From assembly GCA_963682175.1 (NCBI GenBank), contig OY821777.1:22898001-22962000 (forward strand): DNA of 64,000 nucleotides, given 5' to 3'. Positions within the stretch are counted from its first letter, which is position 1. Every line of letters begins with the position of its first letter. The notes beneath the pieces were generated by a model. That model did no database searches. It saw nothing but the letters and a program-made list of their open reading frames with translations, and had not been told where the DNA came from. The position numbers were made by a program, and so were the translations under genes. This DNA comes from Triglochin maritima. Lineage: Eukaryota > Streptophyta > Magnoliopsida > Alismatales > Juncaginaceae. Below, piece after piece: positions 8,392-19,960 of this stretch.

Positions 8392-11221
8392 AACATCAAA
8401 TGAGAACATCGAGTCATGTAGACAAGAAATCTGTCATGATGGGCCCGCTTCATTGGTACTCTGAGGTATTATGAAGGGTGAAAGGTTAAAACTGAATAAC
8501 TCAAATACCTCATGATATTGGTTGGGTGTAGGCAACGTAATTGAATGGAGTTGTGTTGCCTCACTAGGGTTTAGTTGCTCATCGAACAAAACCCTCCAAC
8601 CAGTAGGCGGGTGCATCGGAATGAGTTCCTCAGTCTCATTCATGTGACGTGACACACCTGTCGCACTAAGAATGGGGCTTCTTCCCATGTCATCCAACAA
8701 GGACCACCCAACCTCCTTTATATTATTAAGCATAGGCTCGGTCGTAGGTGGGTCTTGGTTGGAGTCAAGATGAAGCTCAAAGGTTCAATGGTCATAGGAC
8801 ATAGGGTAAAGAAACCTTCTGGTACGAGCATATGATGAGGTGTGTCCCCCTCACTAATAGTCTCAACTGAATCATCCAATAAATACTCCCTTCTTATATT
8901 CATGTTTGATGTCAGCTCAATGTGTTACAATGCAAAGACAGGCAACGAGTTTTTGCTAGGCACACAAACATTCTCAACGGGTTGCATTGGTCTTGGGGGT
9001 GGTTGTGTGATTTTGTGGTACTTTCTCTAATTGGCAGGTGAGGTTGAGATTTAAAGGTTGGTCTAAGGTCTCTCGTTGCCTACCTTAGTTGAACACATGA
9101 AACTCGGCACTCAAGTTACCAAATGAGATCTTCATGAGACGATTTCTACAATTAATTAAGGCGTTGGAGGTTGCCAGAAATGGTCTACCCAAAATCAAAG
9201 GTATTTGAGAGTGGGTGTTCGGAATAGGGTTTGTATCGAGGACGACAAAATCTACTGGAAATATGAAATCTCCAACTTTGATGTGCATGTCCTCAAAAAT
9301 CCCCTTTGGGACACGAATGGATCTATCCACCAATTGGAGGGCGATTTTAGTTGGTTTCAATTCTCCCAAGTTCAATCATTGTTAAACAAAAGATGGGAGG
9401 AGGTTGACCGTTGATCCGAAATCAAGCAATACATTACTCATGCTAGTGTCCCTTATCATACATGAACAGTAGGAGAACTAGGGTCATTGTACTTTGTGTA
9501 TGTGGGATTGGACAAAAGTGAGCTCACACTCTCTACTAAGAATGCTTTCTTAGGAGCATTGGTCATCCTCTTTGGCATATTGAGGTATTTATTTGATGGC
9601 ATCCAATAAGGGGATTTTAAACTTCACTTTTTGAAGACCTCTAATATCTTATCCATTGTGTTACTCTGCTTTTTTGGTTAACCTTCTAGGATAGGGAGCT
9701 TTTGGCAAGTAGGTTTTTTACGGTGCCTGAGCAGGAGGCGTTGGTGTATTACCCTCACCTCAACCTCTTCCTCACCATCATTCCCACCGAGGGGATGCAC
9801 AAATGATGGTCGTGGCAAGGAAATGTGATTGTCAACCTACTTTCCATTCCTTAAGGTTACAGTGACATTGACATGGTGAACAAGTTCCTCCACATGGTTC
9901 ACTTGCCTCCCCTGAGTTACCGAACTCTCATTTTGCAAGTGTAGTTGTCAGTACATACGGGGATTAGCCTCAGGCTAACAAGGCAGAGTCTCTCATTCTC
10001 TCTCATGGACAGACTGAGCCAATTAACCCATCTGAAGCTCAAGAGATTTGATGGTCTGCTTATTCAAAGTGAGAACTTGAATGATGGATGACATAAAGTT
10101 TTTCATTGAGTTCTCAAGTACATGAGTCAAGTTCTCAAGAAATCAAAATGGGTTTCCATGTTGTTAGAATTTGGGAAACCGGATTCGTGAGTGATTTGAG
10201 CTAGGGGTGGCTGATAAGATTGTGAATGCATGGTAGGTTGGTGTGGTTGGTTAGGTGGTCGAGAGAAGTTTGAAGGACCACCCTAGGCATTGTTTTGGTT
10301 CCAGGAAACGTTAGGGTGCCTCCTACATGCAAGGTTGTATGATGAAGAATATGGGTCATTCCTGGGTCTATCATATATGGCATTGACATGTTCCATCTCA
10401 GGAAGAATTGACACACACTCACCTCCTAGATGACTTATCCTATCACATAAATAACACAAAACCAGACAATATGCAGACACATGAGACGCATCTTGTTGGT
10501 TTTGGAGCTCAATCGAATCCATATGGCGCATTAAGGCCTCCATGAGTGCCTCGGTGGCCGTAGTGGTATCGACGACAAATACCACACCCGATCTAGTAAA
10601 GTTTGCAGTTGTGATCCTCACTCCTATGGTAGATGATGGTGATGGTTCCCTCACACTCTCGCACTGCATGGTTTTCTCAGAAAGGCCTTCTAGTAAAGCC
10701 CATGCCTCCCTTTCATCCTTTCCTAAGAACTCTCCTTACACATGGACTCAATCGCACATGCGTCCTCAAATTCCCTGAGAAAGATATACGGGTCACCATT
10801 CCCAGTGTAGTGAGGGAGCATTTAGATAAACTGAGGCTTAACCTCAAAGTGGTTCCCATTCGCCTCTGGCAATACGATGCAAGAAGTTAGAGTTGTACGA
10901 CTCGGGTAGCATCGATCGTGGAGGGGATCAGGTCCTAGGGAACCAATCAATGAGATTGTGTACCCTACGTTTTGGATCAGAAGGTGGTGTGGATCGAAAA
11001 TCAGGGTCTCCCTCGTGTGGTTGACGACTCGTCATGGTCCCAGGACTGTGTAGGACACAGGACGGGGATGCGTTTGAAAAGTCGACAATCGAGGATATAT
11101 CGATTTCATATCTCCTCAAACGACCCTCAGCGTCTCGTGACCACACTGGCATGCACAAAGTTGCACACCCACACGAGTCACACGAAAAAGTAAAAAAAAC
11201 TTTTCTTTTTATTTTTTTCAA
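8392..11221 (-). pseudogene. E2 gag-protease polyprotein, broken
   Basis: Minus-strand remains of the E1/E7-type polyprotein. In order: an N-terminal part (11221-10928), a Gag segment that stops in a deletion near 10755-10765 where about 350 bp of the Gag core present in E7 is missing, a CX2CX4HX4C zinc knuckle (CYLCDRISHLGGEC, about 10470-10430), the protease with DFGST in place of DLGSA (about 9400), ILGRPFLATSN (about 9190), and an RT-like tail with GWRVLFD (about 8600). Frameshifts and stops separate these blocks, so it cannot make a full protein. The gag start lies only about 50 bp from E3's insertion point in the leader. Confidence 0.85.
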
Positions 11222-11235
11222 ACAATTAAAACAGA

Positions 11236-11240
11236 AGGTG
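11236..11240. other. Target-site duplication of E3, left copy
   Basis: AGGTG directly left of the LTR terminus TGATTGATATG. The matching AGGTG is at 36480-36484, just after the other LTR end. Confidence 0.85.
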
Positions 11241-12784
11241 TGATTGATATGTTTTAATTAACCGCAAGTGCACGACCACGTTGAAGCGGTGACAATTACG
11301 AGTCGATCCACAGGGAGGTGTGTCGACTTTTGGTTTGTTTGAAGGCGAGTGGGAAAGAAAGGAGATAAAGGAGTTACGATCTACACTCTACTACAATGCG
11401 AAAGGAAATGGAAAATAAGAAATAAAACTAAACCTCAAAGGGTTAGACAAATAATGTGAATACAAAGAAGAGTGTAAGTGTGTGTATTCAATTTATGCTC
11501 TTCACAACATGTATTGCATAAAAATCATAAAACTAAATCCAACTTTGCCTTCACATGAAATAAGATAAGATCATATCATTAAAACATAAAAGACAATAAT
11601 TGGAATGAAGCTAAATGAACTCATGTATAAAGACTACACCCTACTATGCCTCCACATGAAATAAGATAACACAATATCATTAAAACATACAAGACATTAA
11701 CCAAGGTAAAGGCAGCTAGAGTACATGCAACTACAAATTGTGTTTCCAATATTAATTCCATCTATATCCTCACCTTATTATTCCCCATAAAATAGGTTCA
11801 CTAGTCTCAACATATGCTAAGCTTCATTCAAGAGCATTAGCATATCAAAGACAAGAGTGAAATCCCATTAGATGGTTATGGAAATCATGTAAGATTTAAT
11901 GGATTAAGATAACACACACCTAATACATCACATTATTGATATCACATATTTCTCCACCTCCAAATGGGGATGGAACTACTCACTACTCATTACACTAATT
12001 ACACTAACAAAATGAAACATTATACTGAAAGGAAATTCAACTAAGGAAGAAAGGAATATTAAAGAAACTAATTGAAATGAACATAAAACTAAAGAAACAT
12101 GCAAGAATTAAAAGACAAGATTAAACGAAACTAAGAGAAATTATTTTATTTACATGACTCACATTACAAGTGACATTCTTGTCCAACTTGAGTTTTTGCT
12201 TCAAGGCTTTTACCCCAAGTAGAGAGAATGCCACCAAGCAATGGGTGATTACAATAGAAGGTGAAGAGTTCTCTTTATAGCCATAGAAAAAGTTAATCCA
12301 GGATAATCCCCGGTATGGGACTAACAAAATACCAGAAATAGACAAAATACACACTAATACATGCCCCCACAAAAAACTTAGCGGATCCAGATCAAAATTG
12401 ACTGCCAATTAACGGTCTACAATTTTCGGATCGCTCTGGATTTTCTTCTGGCTTATCTGGATTGCTTCGCTTGTCTTTGATGCAACTACCTTGCTTGCTG
12501 GAGCTCCGACCCGAATAAAATTGCCAAAATAGTCCCCATGATGGTGTGTAGTATTCTTGTTTGCTCATTGGTCCTTCTATCTTGCATTCAGGTCCTTTGA
12601 TCTTGCATCTCAGTCCTCGAGTCTCTCAACTCAATCCTTTTTCCTTCTTTTAGGTCCTTTCATGCCTCTTCTCATCAAACCTCTTTATTTCTGAAATTCA
12701 AACATAAAGCTCATTACGTAACATTGTTTAGGTGAACAATAATGGATATAAGATACAAATGTAAGCATGAAATGATGTCAATCC
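11241..12784 (-). repeat. E3 3' LTR
   Basis: Starts TGATTGATATG and ends GATGTCAATCC, the last A being lost. It is closest to the LTR at 35014-36479. The TATA box is damaged (CTTTATAG) and the USE position carries the variant CATACCG. The U3 dyad near 12400 is degraded. Confidence 0.85.
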
Positions 12785-14336
12785 AATACGCCCACACCTA
12801 ACTTTTGCTAGTCCCGAGTAAAACAAAGAAAGAGAAGCATACGAAAAACAAGAAATCCTAACTCACTTTCGTAGGAATCACGGGTGCACTTAGCACGTGC
12901 AACAAGCCGTTAAACATCCGGTCGCCAAGGAGGGGGAGTGTTGTCTCCCGAGGGATTCCAGCAGATATACCCACAAAATCCGAACATAGATGCATTATTC
13001 AATCTAGAAACTAGACTCGATGGACTCATTTTTATCGATCATTGGACGCGATAATCCGACGGGCCAACACTATATAGGTATTCAGTCCACACACCAAGCC
13101 TAAAGAACCATTCGTGCTAGTTAACTAAGGACTTAAGTGAAGGAAATGGACAACCTCAACATCCACAAGTGATACAAAGTGTAAAGTCCATTAAGGTTCT
13201 TATTTGCATTACCATTTTTTTTCTTTTCTTATTTTTTTTATTAGTTGGAGATTCATTCTCCCAGGGTCAGGTTTCGTGCATCATTGCCTATGAGGACTTA
13301 CACTATCACGTACACCTTTCCACAAATCTCCACATAGGGCAATCCCTACCATCCGTGTAACGAGAGTTCGGTCGGCGCATCCCAAGTCAGATGACTCGAA
13401 AGCACCAGGCACAAAGTCCCCTCAGACCTACTTTCCCAAGTGATAGGAGCCGTGCGAGAAGAGAGAACACGTACTCCATTATTTCTTATCTAAACATGAA
13501 CTAAAACCCCTACACTTAATGTCTCACAACAAGATTAAAAGAGTCCTTGACTACAACAAACTTCCTTAAATTAACATACACGAATTATTGACTCGCTAGG
13601 TTCGGGGTGGACTTCTTTAAATGTTTGAGCACTAAAACCTTATGATAAAATACTCACCCCCGAGGGAAAACTGGGGTGCATCCTAATGACAAGATAAGTC
13701 CTAAAGCCACTCTACTAGATATCCTAATGCATCAAGTTCAATACAATTTTGGGAGTTTTCTTTTTACTTTGCCTCTCAACGGTTTTGCACATGTTAGACA
13801 CACACAAAACCCACAAAATATTTTCTTTTACAAACACATGAAAATTTTGAAAGAAATGTGAAAGAAGACAAATCACCCAAGCAAAAGAAGACAGGTCACC
13901 CAAAGATCATGGCAAGTGGATATATCGATATTAAATGCAGCACACTAACATGACCCTATCAACACACACAAAAGTAAACAAAATCAAAGGAAAAAGACTC
14001 GACTATGTACACACGTAAAACACCCCCCACACCTACTTAATGCATTGTCCTCAATGAATGTGAGAATGAAACTACATGGATTTATGCATGAAAAAGAAAA
14101 GATCTCACCAACGTGAAGTATAAACAAAACTTCATGGTTATGTTAATGACACAAACACGAATTCCCTCAAAACCCGTGAGATGATAAAGAAGGGATTCAA
14201 ATACGTGAAAGAAATGGGGCCCAAATACTCAAAAGTTGGAGCCCACAACAATTGATGCTCACTGAAGGAGTCTTCTTCTTTTCTTTTCTTTCTTTTTTTC
14301 AATTTTAAATTTATACAAACATAAAAGCTCAACCAT
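12785..14336 (-). other. E3 3' spacer
   Basis: About 1.55 kb of noncoding sequence after integrase, with a polypurine tract next to the LTR and the internal polypurine-like motif at 14023-14066. It is homologous to the spacers of the gag-only elements. No envelope-like frame is visible. Confidence 0.75.
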
Positions 14337-15972
14337 TCATGCAAGCGCATGAATGGTTGAGTGCGAGAGAGGTTCATGAAGGAACATGACCTCCTCGACT
14401 TCGGCCGGTGCCCTCTCGAAGAAGGGTTTGAGGCGTTGTCCATTAACTTTGAACACGTCCCTATTCCCTGGGTTCAAGATGTCAACCGTTCCATGAGGAA
14501 ACACGATTTGGACAATAAAAGGGCCAGACCAGCGACTGCGGAGCTTACCCGCAAACAGATGAAGCCGGGAATTGTAGAGCAATACCTTCTGCCCGGCCGT
14601 AAACACCTTTCGCATAATCATGCGATCGTGAAACAACTTGGCTCGGGACATATGAATTTTGGCATTTTCATACGCATCATTGCGTAGCTCTTCCAAATCC
14701 ATAGTGTCGAGTTTACACTGCACACCTTCTTGATCAAGATCCATATTCAAGTTCTTGATCGCCCAGAAAGCACGACGCTCAAACTCTACGGGTAGGTGGC
14801 AAGCCTTGCCTTACACTACCCGATATGGGGACGTACCCAAATTAGTTTTGTACATAGTGTGGAAGGCCCACAACGCGTCATTCAACTTAGTTGACCAATC
14901 CTTCCTCAAGGAATTAACCGTCTTCTCAAGAATTTTCTATAATTGACGGTTAGAGACTTCGACCTGCCCACTAGCTTGTGGATGATCGAATATATCCACA
15001 TAAGCGCTTCAAAGGAGTGATTACAGAAGTGGGTACCGCTATCGCTGATTATGGTACGAGGAGTACCAAATCGTGCAAAAATGTCCCTTAAGAATTTTGT
15101 GACCACCTTGTTGTCATTGGTCTTTGTGGGTATAACCTCAACCCACATAGACACATAGTCAGCGGCCACCAGAATGTAAACATTCCCGAACAAGTTTGGG
15201 AAGGTACCCATAAAGTCGTTGCCCCACACATCGAAGATGTCGACAACAAGGACATTTTGCAAAGGCATCATGTCACGTCGACTAATCCTGCCAAGGTGCT
15301 GGCACCTATCACATTGTTTACAAAAGTCGTAAGCATCTATGAAAAGAGAATGCTAGTAGAATCCAGATTGGAGCACCTTGGTGGCAGTTTTCTTTGATGC
15401 AAAGTGTCCTCCACATGCCTTAGAGTGGCAGAAATCGAGCACACTTTGGAACTCAATATCTCGGACGCACCGCCTGCAAATTTGGTCAGAGCAGTATTTG
15501 AATAGGTAGGGGTCGTCCCAGTGAAAGAATCTGACATAAGATCTAAATTTGGTTTGGTCGGATTTTGACTAACCCACAAGAAGTTGCGCGGTCACGAGGT
15601 AGTTAACGATGTCGGCAAACCAAAGGTTATCTTCGATCGTGAACAACTGCTCGTCAGAAAATTTGTCATTAATAATTTGGTCCTGTGGGTTGGTCGTCTC
15701 TAGACGAGACAGGTGGTGTGCTACAACATTTTGACACCCTTTTTTGTCCTGAATCTCGAGATCGAATTCTTGTAACAACAAGATCCATCTCAAGAGTCGG
15801 GATTTTGCATCTTTCTTCGCTATGAGGTGCTTGATGGTTGTGTGATCAGAATAGATAATCACGTGGGAGCCAATGAAGTACGACTAGAATTTCTCCAAAG
15901 CAAATATGATCGCTAGGAATTCCTTCTCGGTCACAGTGTAGTTCAATTGGTCATCATTGAGTGTTCTACTGC
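14337..15972 (-). pseudogene. E3 RNase H and integrase, broken
   Basis: Reading leftward from 15972: an RNase H stretch with DDQLNYTVTEKEFLAI and then [20 protein letters not shown] and [17 protein letters not shown]. The integrase zinc finger follows (HACGGH and CKQCDRC, about 15420-15300), then the catalytic core with DVWGNDFMG and ISDSGTHFCN (15271-14990). A small deletion with frameshift follows, after which GQVEVSNR supplies the expected glutamate in another frame. The C-terminal domain ends with GKLRSRWSGPF (14750-14337). At least two in-frame stops and the frameshift make it non-functional. The N-terminal side is cut by E4 at 15973. The matching RT is across the insertion at 30326. About 110 codons of the RT-RNase H connection are absent from both pieces. 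Confidence 0.88.
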
Positions 15973-16339
15973 TGATTGACATCATTTCATGCTTATATTT
16001 GTATCTTATATCCATTATCTTACACCTAAGCAATGCTACGTGATGAGTTTTATGTTTAGTTTTCAGGAATAAAGAGGTTTGAAGATAAGAGCCATGAAAG
16101 GACCCAAAAGAAGGAAAAACGACTTAATTGTGAGACCTGGGGACTAAGATGCCAGGGAGAAGGACCTGATCGTAAGACCGACGGACCTAAGAGCAAAACA
16201 GGAAACTCCACACCATCATGGGGAGTATTTTGGCAATTCGATTCGGGTCGGAGCTCCTACAAACGAAGTAGATGCATCCAAGACCAAGAAATACTTCAAG
16301 CAAAGCCCAACACAAAACACAGACAGATCTGGGCCTTAT

Positions 16340-16359
16340 AGACCGCCAATTGGCGGTCT
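16340..16359. repeat. Perfect 20-bp dyad in E4 5' LTR
   Basis: AGACCGCCAATTGGCGGTCT is fully self-complementary. The partner LTR of the same element lacks it (junction at 21901). Confidence 0.9.
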
Positions 16360-16434
16360 GGATCATCCCACATCTGCTAAGATTTCTCCTGGACTTGTAT
16401 TAATGTTTGTTTAGGCTAGTTTGGTATTGGTTTA

Positions 16435-16485
16435 GTCCCACATCGGGGGATTGTCCCGGATTAGCGTTTTCCATGCCTATAAATA
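16435..16485 (+). promoter_or_regulatory. USE-like motif and TATA box of E4 5' LTR
   Basis: GTCCCACATCG (16435-16445), 32-nt gap, TATAAATA (16478-16485). This copy is in a 5' LTR and would drive the element's RNA. Confidence 0.7.
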
Positions 16486-17350
16486 GAACTCTTCACCTTC
16501 CATTGTAATCACCCATTGCTTGGCGGCATTCTCTCTACTAAGGAGTGAGCCTTGAAGCAAAAGCTCAAGGTGGAGAAGAATGTTACCTTCAATGTGAGTC
16601 ATTTGTTAATAAAATAATTCTTCAAGTTTCTTTTAATCTTGTCTTTTAATTTGTGCATGTCTAGTCTTTCCTTTCCTTTTATGCTTCTTTAATATTTCTT
16701 GCTTGATTAGTGTAGTTTTATTTCAGTATAATGCTTCATTTTGTTAGAGTAGTTAGTTTAAATATGTGTGAGTAGTTCCATCCCCTTTGGGGGTGGAGTA
16801 GATGTATGTACATGTTATGTAGGTGGTATGAATGCTAGATTTTATTGTTTGTGAGAGATATTAGTATGCTTGCTTGAATTAATAAGAACTTTACTTGATG
16901 TTTCTGCCATAGTTAGGTACACTCCATGCTCGTTATGTTCTTAATAACAACCTTGCATTGCTCATATTAATCACCTAGGTTAGTGTTGTAAATGATAGGT
17001 CTTTCCATGAGGTACTTCTTATGCATGAACAAACACTAACCACACTTGAGCTTATTGTATGCATTCAACACCACACTTATTTCATGTGCACACACACACA
17101 CTCCACCCCTTAGGGGTTTTCATTCCTGTGTTTTTATCTTCTTCATTAGTTGTTTAGTGATTTCATTTCAGCTTGCTTGTTTACTAGTTTAGATTAGTTT
17201 AGTGTAGTGTAATACATCTTTCTTCCCTTTCTCTCCACTCGCCTTCGCACAAACCAAGTGTCGACACACCTCCCAGTGGACAACTCGTAATGGCACCGCT
17301 TCAACGAGGCCGTGCACTTGCAGTTAATATAAAACGATCAATCAAGTTTT

Positions 17351-17368
17351 TGGCGCCGTTGCCGGGGA
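17351..17368 (+). other. Primer-binding site, tRNA-Asp type
   Basis: TGGCGCCGTTGCCGGGGA is an 18-nt perfect complement to the 3' end of plant tRNA-Asp(GTC) with CCA, as I recall that tRNA. It lies 6 nt after the LTR. tRNA-Asp priming is typical of Athila-like elements. Confidence 0.88.
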
Positions 17369-18448
17369 GGTGCTATGTCCAGACCTTGGTTTGGACGATT
17401 CGAGTGATTTTAATTTTTTTGTTTTTTGTTTTTGTTGGTTTCAGGGGACCTTTAGAACAAGGGGAGGATACTGGACAAGTTTGAGTACAAAATCTGGGAC
17501 CGCCAATTGGCGGCCTGGTGAGCCTCATTTTCTCTCAATTTTATTCTGGTTTCTGTTTGGTTCATTTTAGTTATCTGGGAGTACCATTTTGCATGCTGTA
17601 ACTTCTAGTTTGCTCCCAGATTTAATTTCAATCCCCTTTAATCAACTTGGACCATAAAACTCAAAGCAAAAGATTAGACTTCTTGCCATCTAGGTCATGC
17701 ATCATTTGTAAACCTTACATGCATTTGTCTTTTCTTTGCTTTACATTTTGTTGTTGATTGCTGGCGTGAGGTACGTGCACCCAAATCTCTCATTCATGCA
17801 TGTTTCGATCATGCATTAGTTAGTAAGGTGCATCAGGACAAGAGTGAGTTGAGCATTTGATTGGAGTGATTGATTGCTAGATCTAGGATCAAAACGCTAC
17901 TAAGGAGGGGCTGTCCCATAAAAGATTAGGTGGGGGATTTCATCACCCTTTCCTTGGCCCCAAAAATCACTCTTAATCAAGCGTTAACTAAAAGCAAGTA
18001 GACATTGGCCCTAAGGATTGTGGACGCACTAGGAGAGTAATCTAGTTGAGACCGTCATGACCTGATCGGCGTTGCCTACCTTGTCAATAGGAGGAGGTAT
18101 TGGATCTCCGGATCTGGTATCACTTGCTGGGCATTGTGGTCCTCGTTGTAGGGAGGTGAGGCGTGTGGAGATAGTGACCTCAAAGCTAGGCGTCGTCTAG
18201 CCTAAGGACCCATTGCCTTACATTGTTTGAGATGTGTTTGCTAGATTAGGCTTCTACCCTCTCCCGTTACCCACGCTAGGTTTAGGGATTCTTCCCTTCT
18301 CCTCTGAGTCATCTTCTTCTCACCTTCTTCTACGTTAGTCTCCTCCCCATTACACTCTCTGGTAGCGTTTTTAGGGCCGAGTCGAGCACTTTTTACGAGT
18401 TTAGCCTCGTGGTGGTGAGAGTGGTCGAATCTAGAGTTCTTTGTGGAG
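17369..18448 (+). other. E4 untranslated leader
   Basis: About 1.1 kb between primer site and gag. It includes the dyad and splice-donor-like site (17497-17523). A long conserved stretch around 17880-18260 contains TGGGGGATTTCATCACCC and is shared with E3, E5, E6, E7 and E2. No gene is supported. Confidence 0.75.
17497..17523 (+). promoter_or_regulatory. Leader dyad with splice-donor-like CTG|GTGAGC
   Basis: GGACCGCCAATTGGCGGCC is a near-perfect dyad 128 nt after the primer site. It is followed at once by CTGGTGAGC, with GT at 17518-17519. The same pair occurs at 44125-44171 and, on the minus strand, at 28606-28654, 34830-34856 and 41047-41098. Confidence 0.6.
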
Positions 18449-19960
18449 ATGGATGGTTACATGAGCGACCATCCATATCATTGTTGAGACCAGGACAATT
18501 CGTCCTGGTATTCCAGACCCATGCAGCCTGAGGTGGCTCAGACGAACACCTCGTATGGTTGCGATAATCCTCATTGTGTGACTGAGCAATCTTCATATTG
18601 GGGTAACATGAGAGAGACACCGACTGCTAGACCACCATCTAGTTACGTCGGATCATATGTTGGTCATCAAACTGCGTCATTGCAAGAACCTTTGGCCTCT
18701 TTCATGCATGTGGTAGAAGACATGAGTGCACCAGTGGCTCCAGTAGCCGTACCGTGTCACTATTGTGGGATGAGTGGTCATGATTTCGAGGAATGTCCTT
18801 ATGTTCCCTCAGAGCCTGAGTATGAGCATACCTTTTCCCCAAATGCTCAGTATGACCATTACGCATCTGCGTACAATCCGAGAGGGATGGATTCGTTAGG
18901 AGACAATTCGTATTCCAATTCTTATACATCATTTCCACCCGAGTATCCTCCTGCCGAATACCTAGAATTCCACCAACACCCCACTTCAAATCATTGGACT
19001 CATTCTCAGCCCATCAACACCCAACCCCAAAATTTCCCAAGCTCTGACGTGGATCTCATAGTTGATCGCATACCTGATTCCTTGAAACAAACTCTCCAAA
19101 CGTTCATGGAAACCACTCAAAATTTACTGAAGTCCAACTTGAATTCCTTGCAAACTATGGAAATGCAAGTGAGTTAAATGACACAACAATTACGTGAACG
19201 TGAGGAGGGTAATTTTTCTTGTCAACATGAGGATTTATCTTCTGAAATCGAACCACCACCACATCCACAAATTCAAAGCACAATCTTTCAAAGTCAAACT
19301 CCTAGTCAGTCTGAGGGACTTGCGGTTTCAATTCACGATCACTTGGTGGAAGATTCGATTCCAACTGAGAATACTATGGACCAGCTTCTTTATGAGTCGG
19401 CACAAGATTATGCCTTATCTTCTTGTCCTGTGGCCCTTGAGCCACATGATCTTATTGTTGTACCTCCTAAGGACTCACCTCTGGTGGAGCAAGAGCTTCC
19501 TAGTCCCCTATTTTTCAAACAACCTGATGAGAGTTTGCCTCTCACTATTGTTCCTGATCACCTTGGAAATGATGGGACATCAAATAATTACATTGCCAAT
19601 GAGGGTATTAGGAGTTCCTTTGAGGATACCTTGGCTATGAGACCCACTTTTTGTTCGCTCGGTGTGTCGGACATGCCTAACAAGGTTCTTGACCTCGTTC
19701 CGACGCACCAGCCTGTTGGTTGGAGAGTTTGGATTGACGATCATAACTTCAGCTCCGCAACGGGAGAAACTCTTCTTCCGTTGCCCCATATTTCCCAAAC
19801 TCTTGAGAGGTTCAAGCTCTTTCAGTTTGATCCTTTGACTGAGACGCCTTTGCGTCCAAGTCATGAACCTCTCATTTCATCTTGTGCTCTTTGTGAAGGT
19901 GGCCCACACATGAGTATTCTGGCCTCACGTGGTGTCATGTTCCCTTTGCAAGTGCATTGA
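18449..19960 (+). pseudogene. E4 short gag-like gene with RT-like tail
   Basis: Start ATG at 18449 (MDGYMSDHPYHC). The frame is broken by TGA at 18485-18487, where E5 has TGG (Trp), and by TAA at 19175-19177, where E5 has a Glu codon. Otherwise it is one continuous frame of about 500 codons. It has a CX2CX4HX4C zinc knuckle (CHYCGMSGHDFEEC, about 18757-18798), a Tyr/Pro/Ser-rich middle, a Gln-rich segment, and a C-terminal block LEPHD...KDSPLVEQELPS...DESLPLTIV followed by VGWRVWIDD (19715-19740). That block resembles the pre-RT and first RT motif of E3. The usual Gag core and the protease are absent. E5 and E9 encode the same protein type. Confidence 0.8.

Larger units (their letters stand above)
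15973..17344 (+). repeat. E4 5' LTR
   Basis: Begins TGATTGACATC and ends GATCAATCA, giving short terminal inverted repeats (TGATTGA/TCAATCA). A 6-nt linker AGTTTT leads to the primer site. It carries the 21-bp array (from 16100), one dyad (16340-16359), the promoter (16435-16485), and the R/U5 hairpins near 16780 and 17100. Confidence 0.92.

Noticed and set aside
10542..10890. Plus-strand frames over E2 gag
   Set aside because: Antisense to recognisable Gag sequence; no independent support.
12785..14336. Envelope-like gene after E3 integrase, as in some Athila elements
   Set aside because: Only short, unrelated frames are present; no transmembrane or signal segment in a long frame.
14361..14687. 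Plus-strand frame of 108 codons
   Set aside because: It is the antisense shadow of the integrase C-terminal domain on the minus strand.
17369..18448. Possible tRNA or small RNA gene in the conserved leader
   Set aside because: No cloverleaf, box A/B or terminator pattern could be recognised; conservation is explained by a leader.
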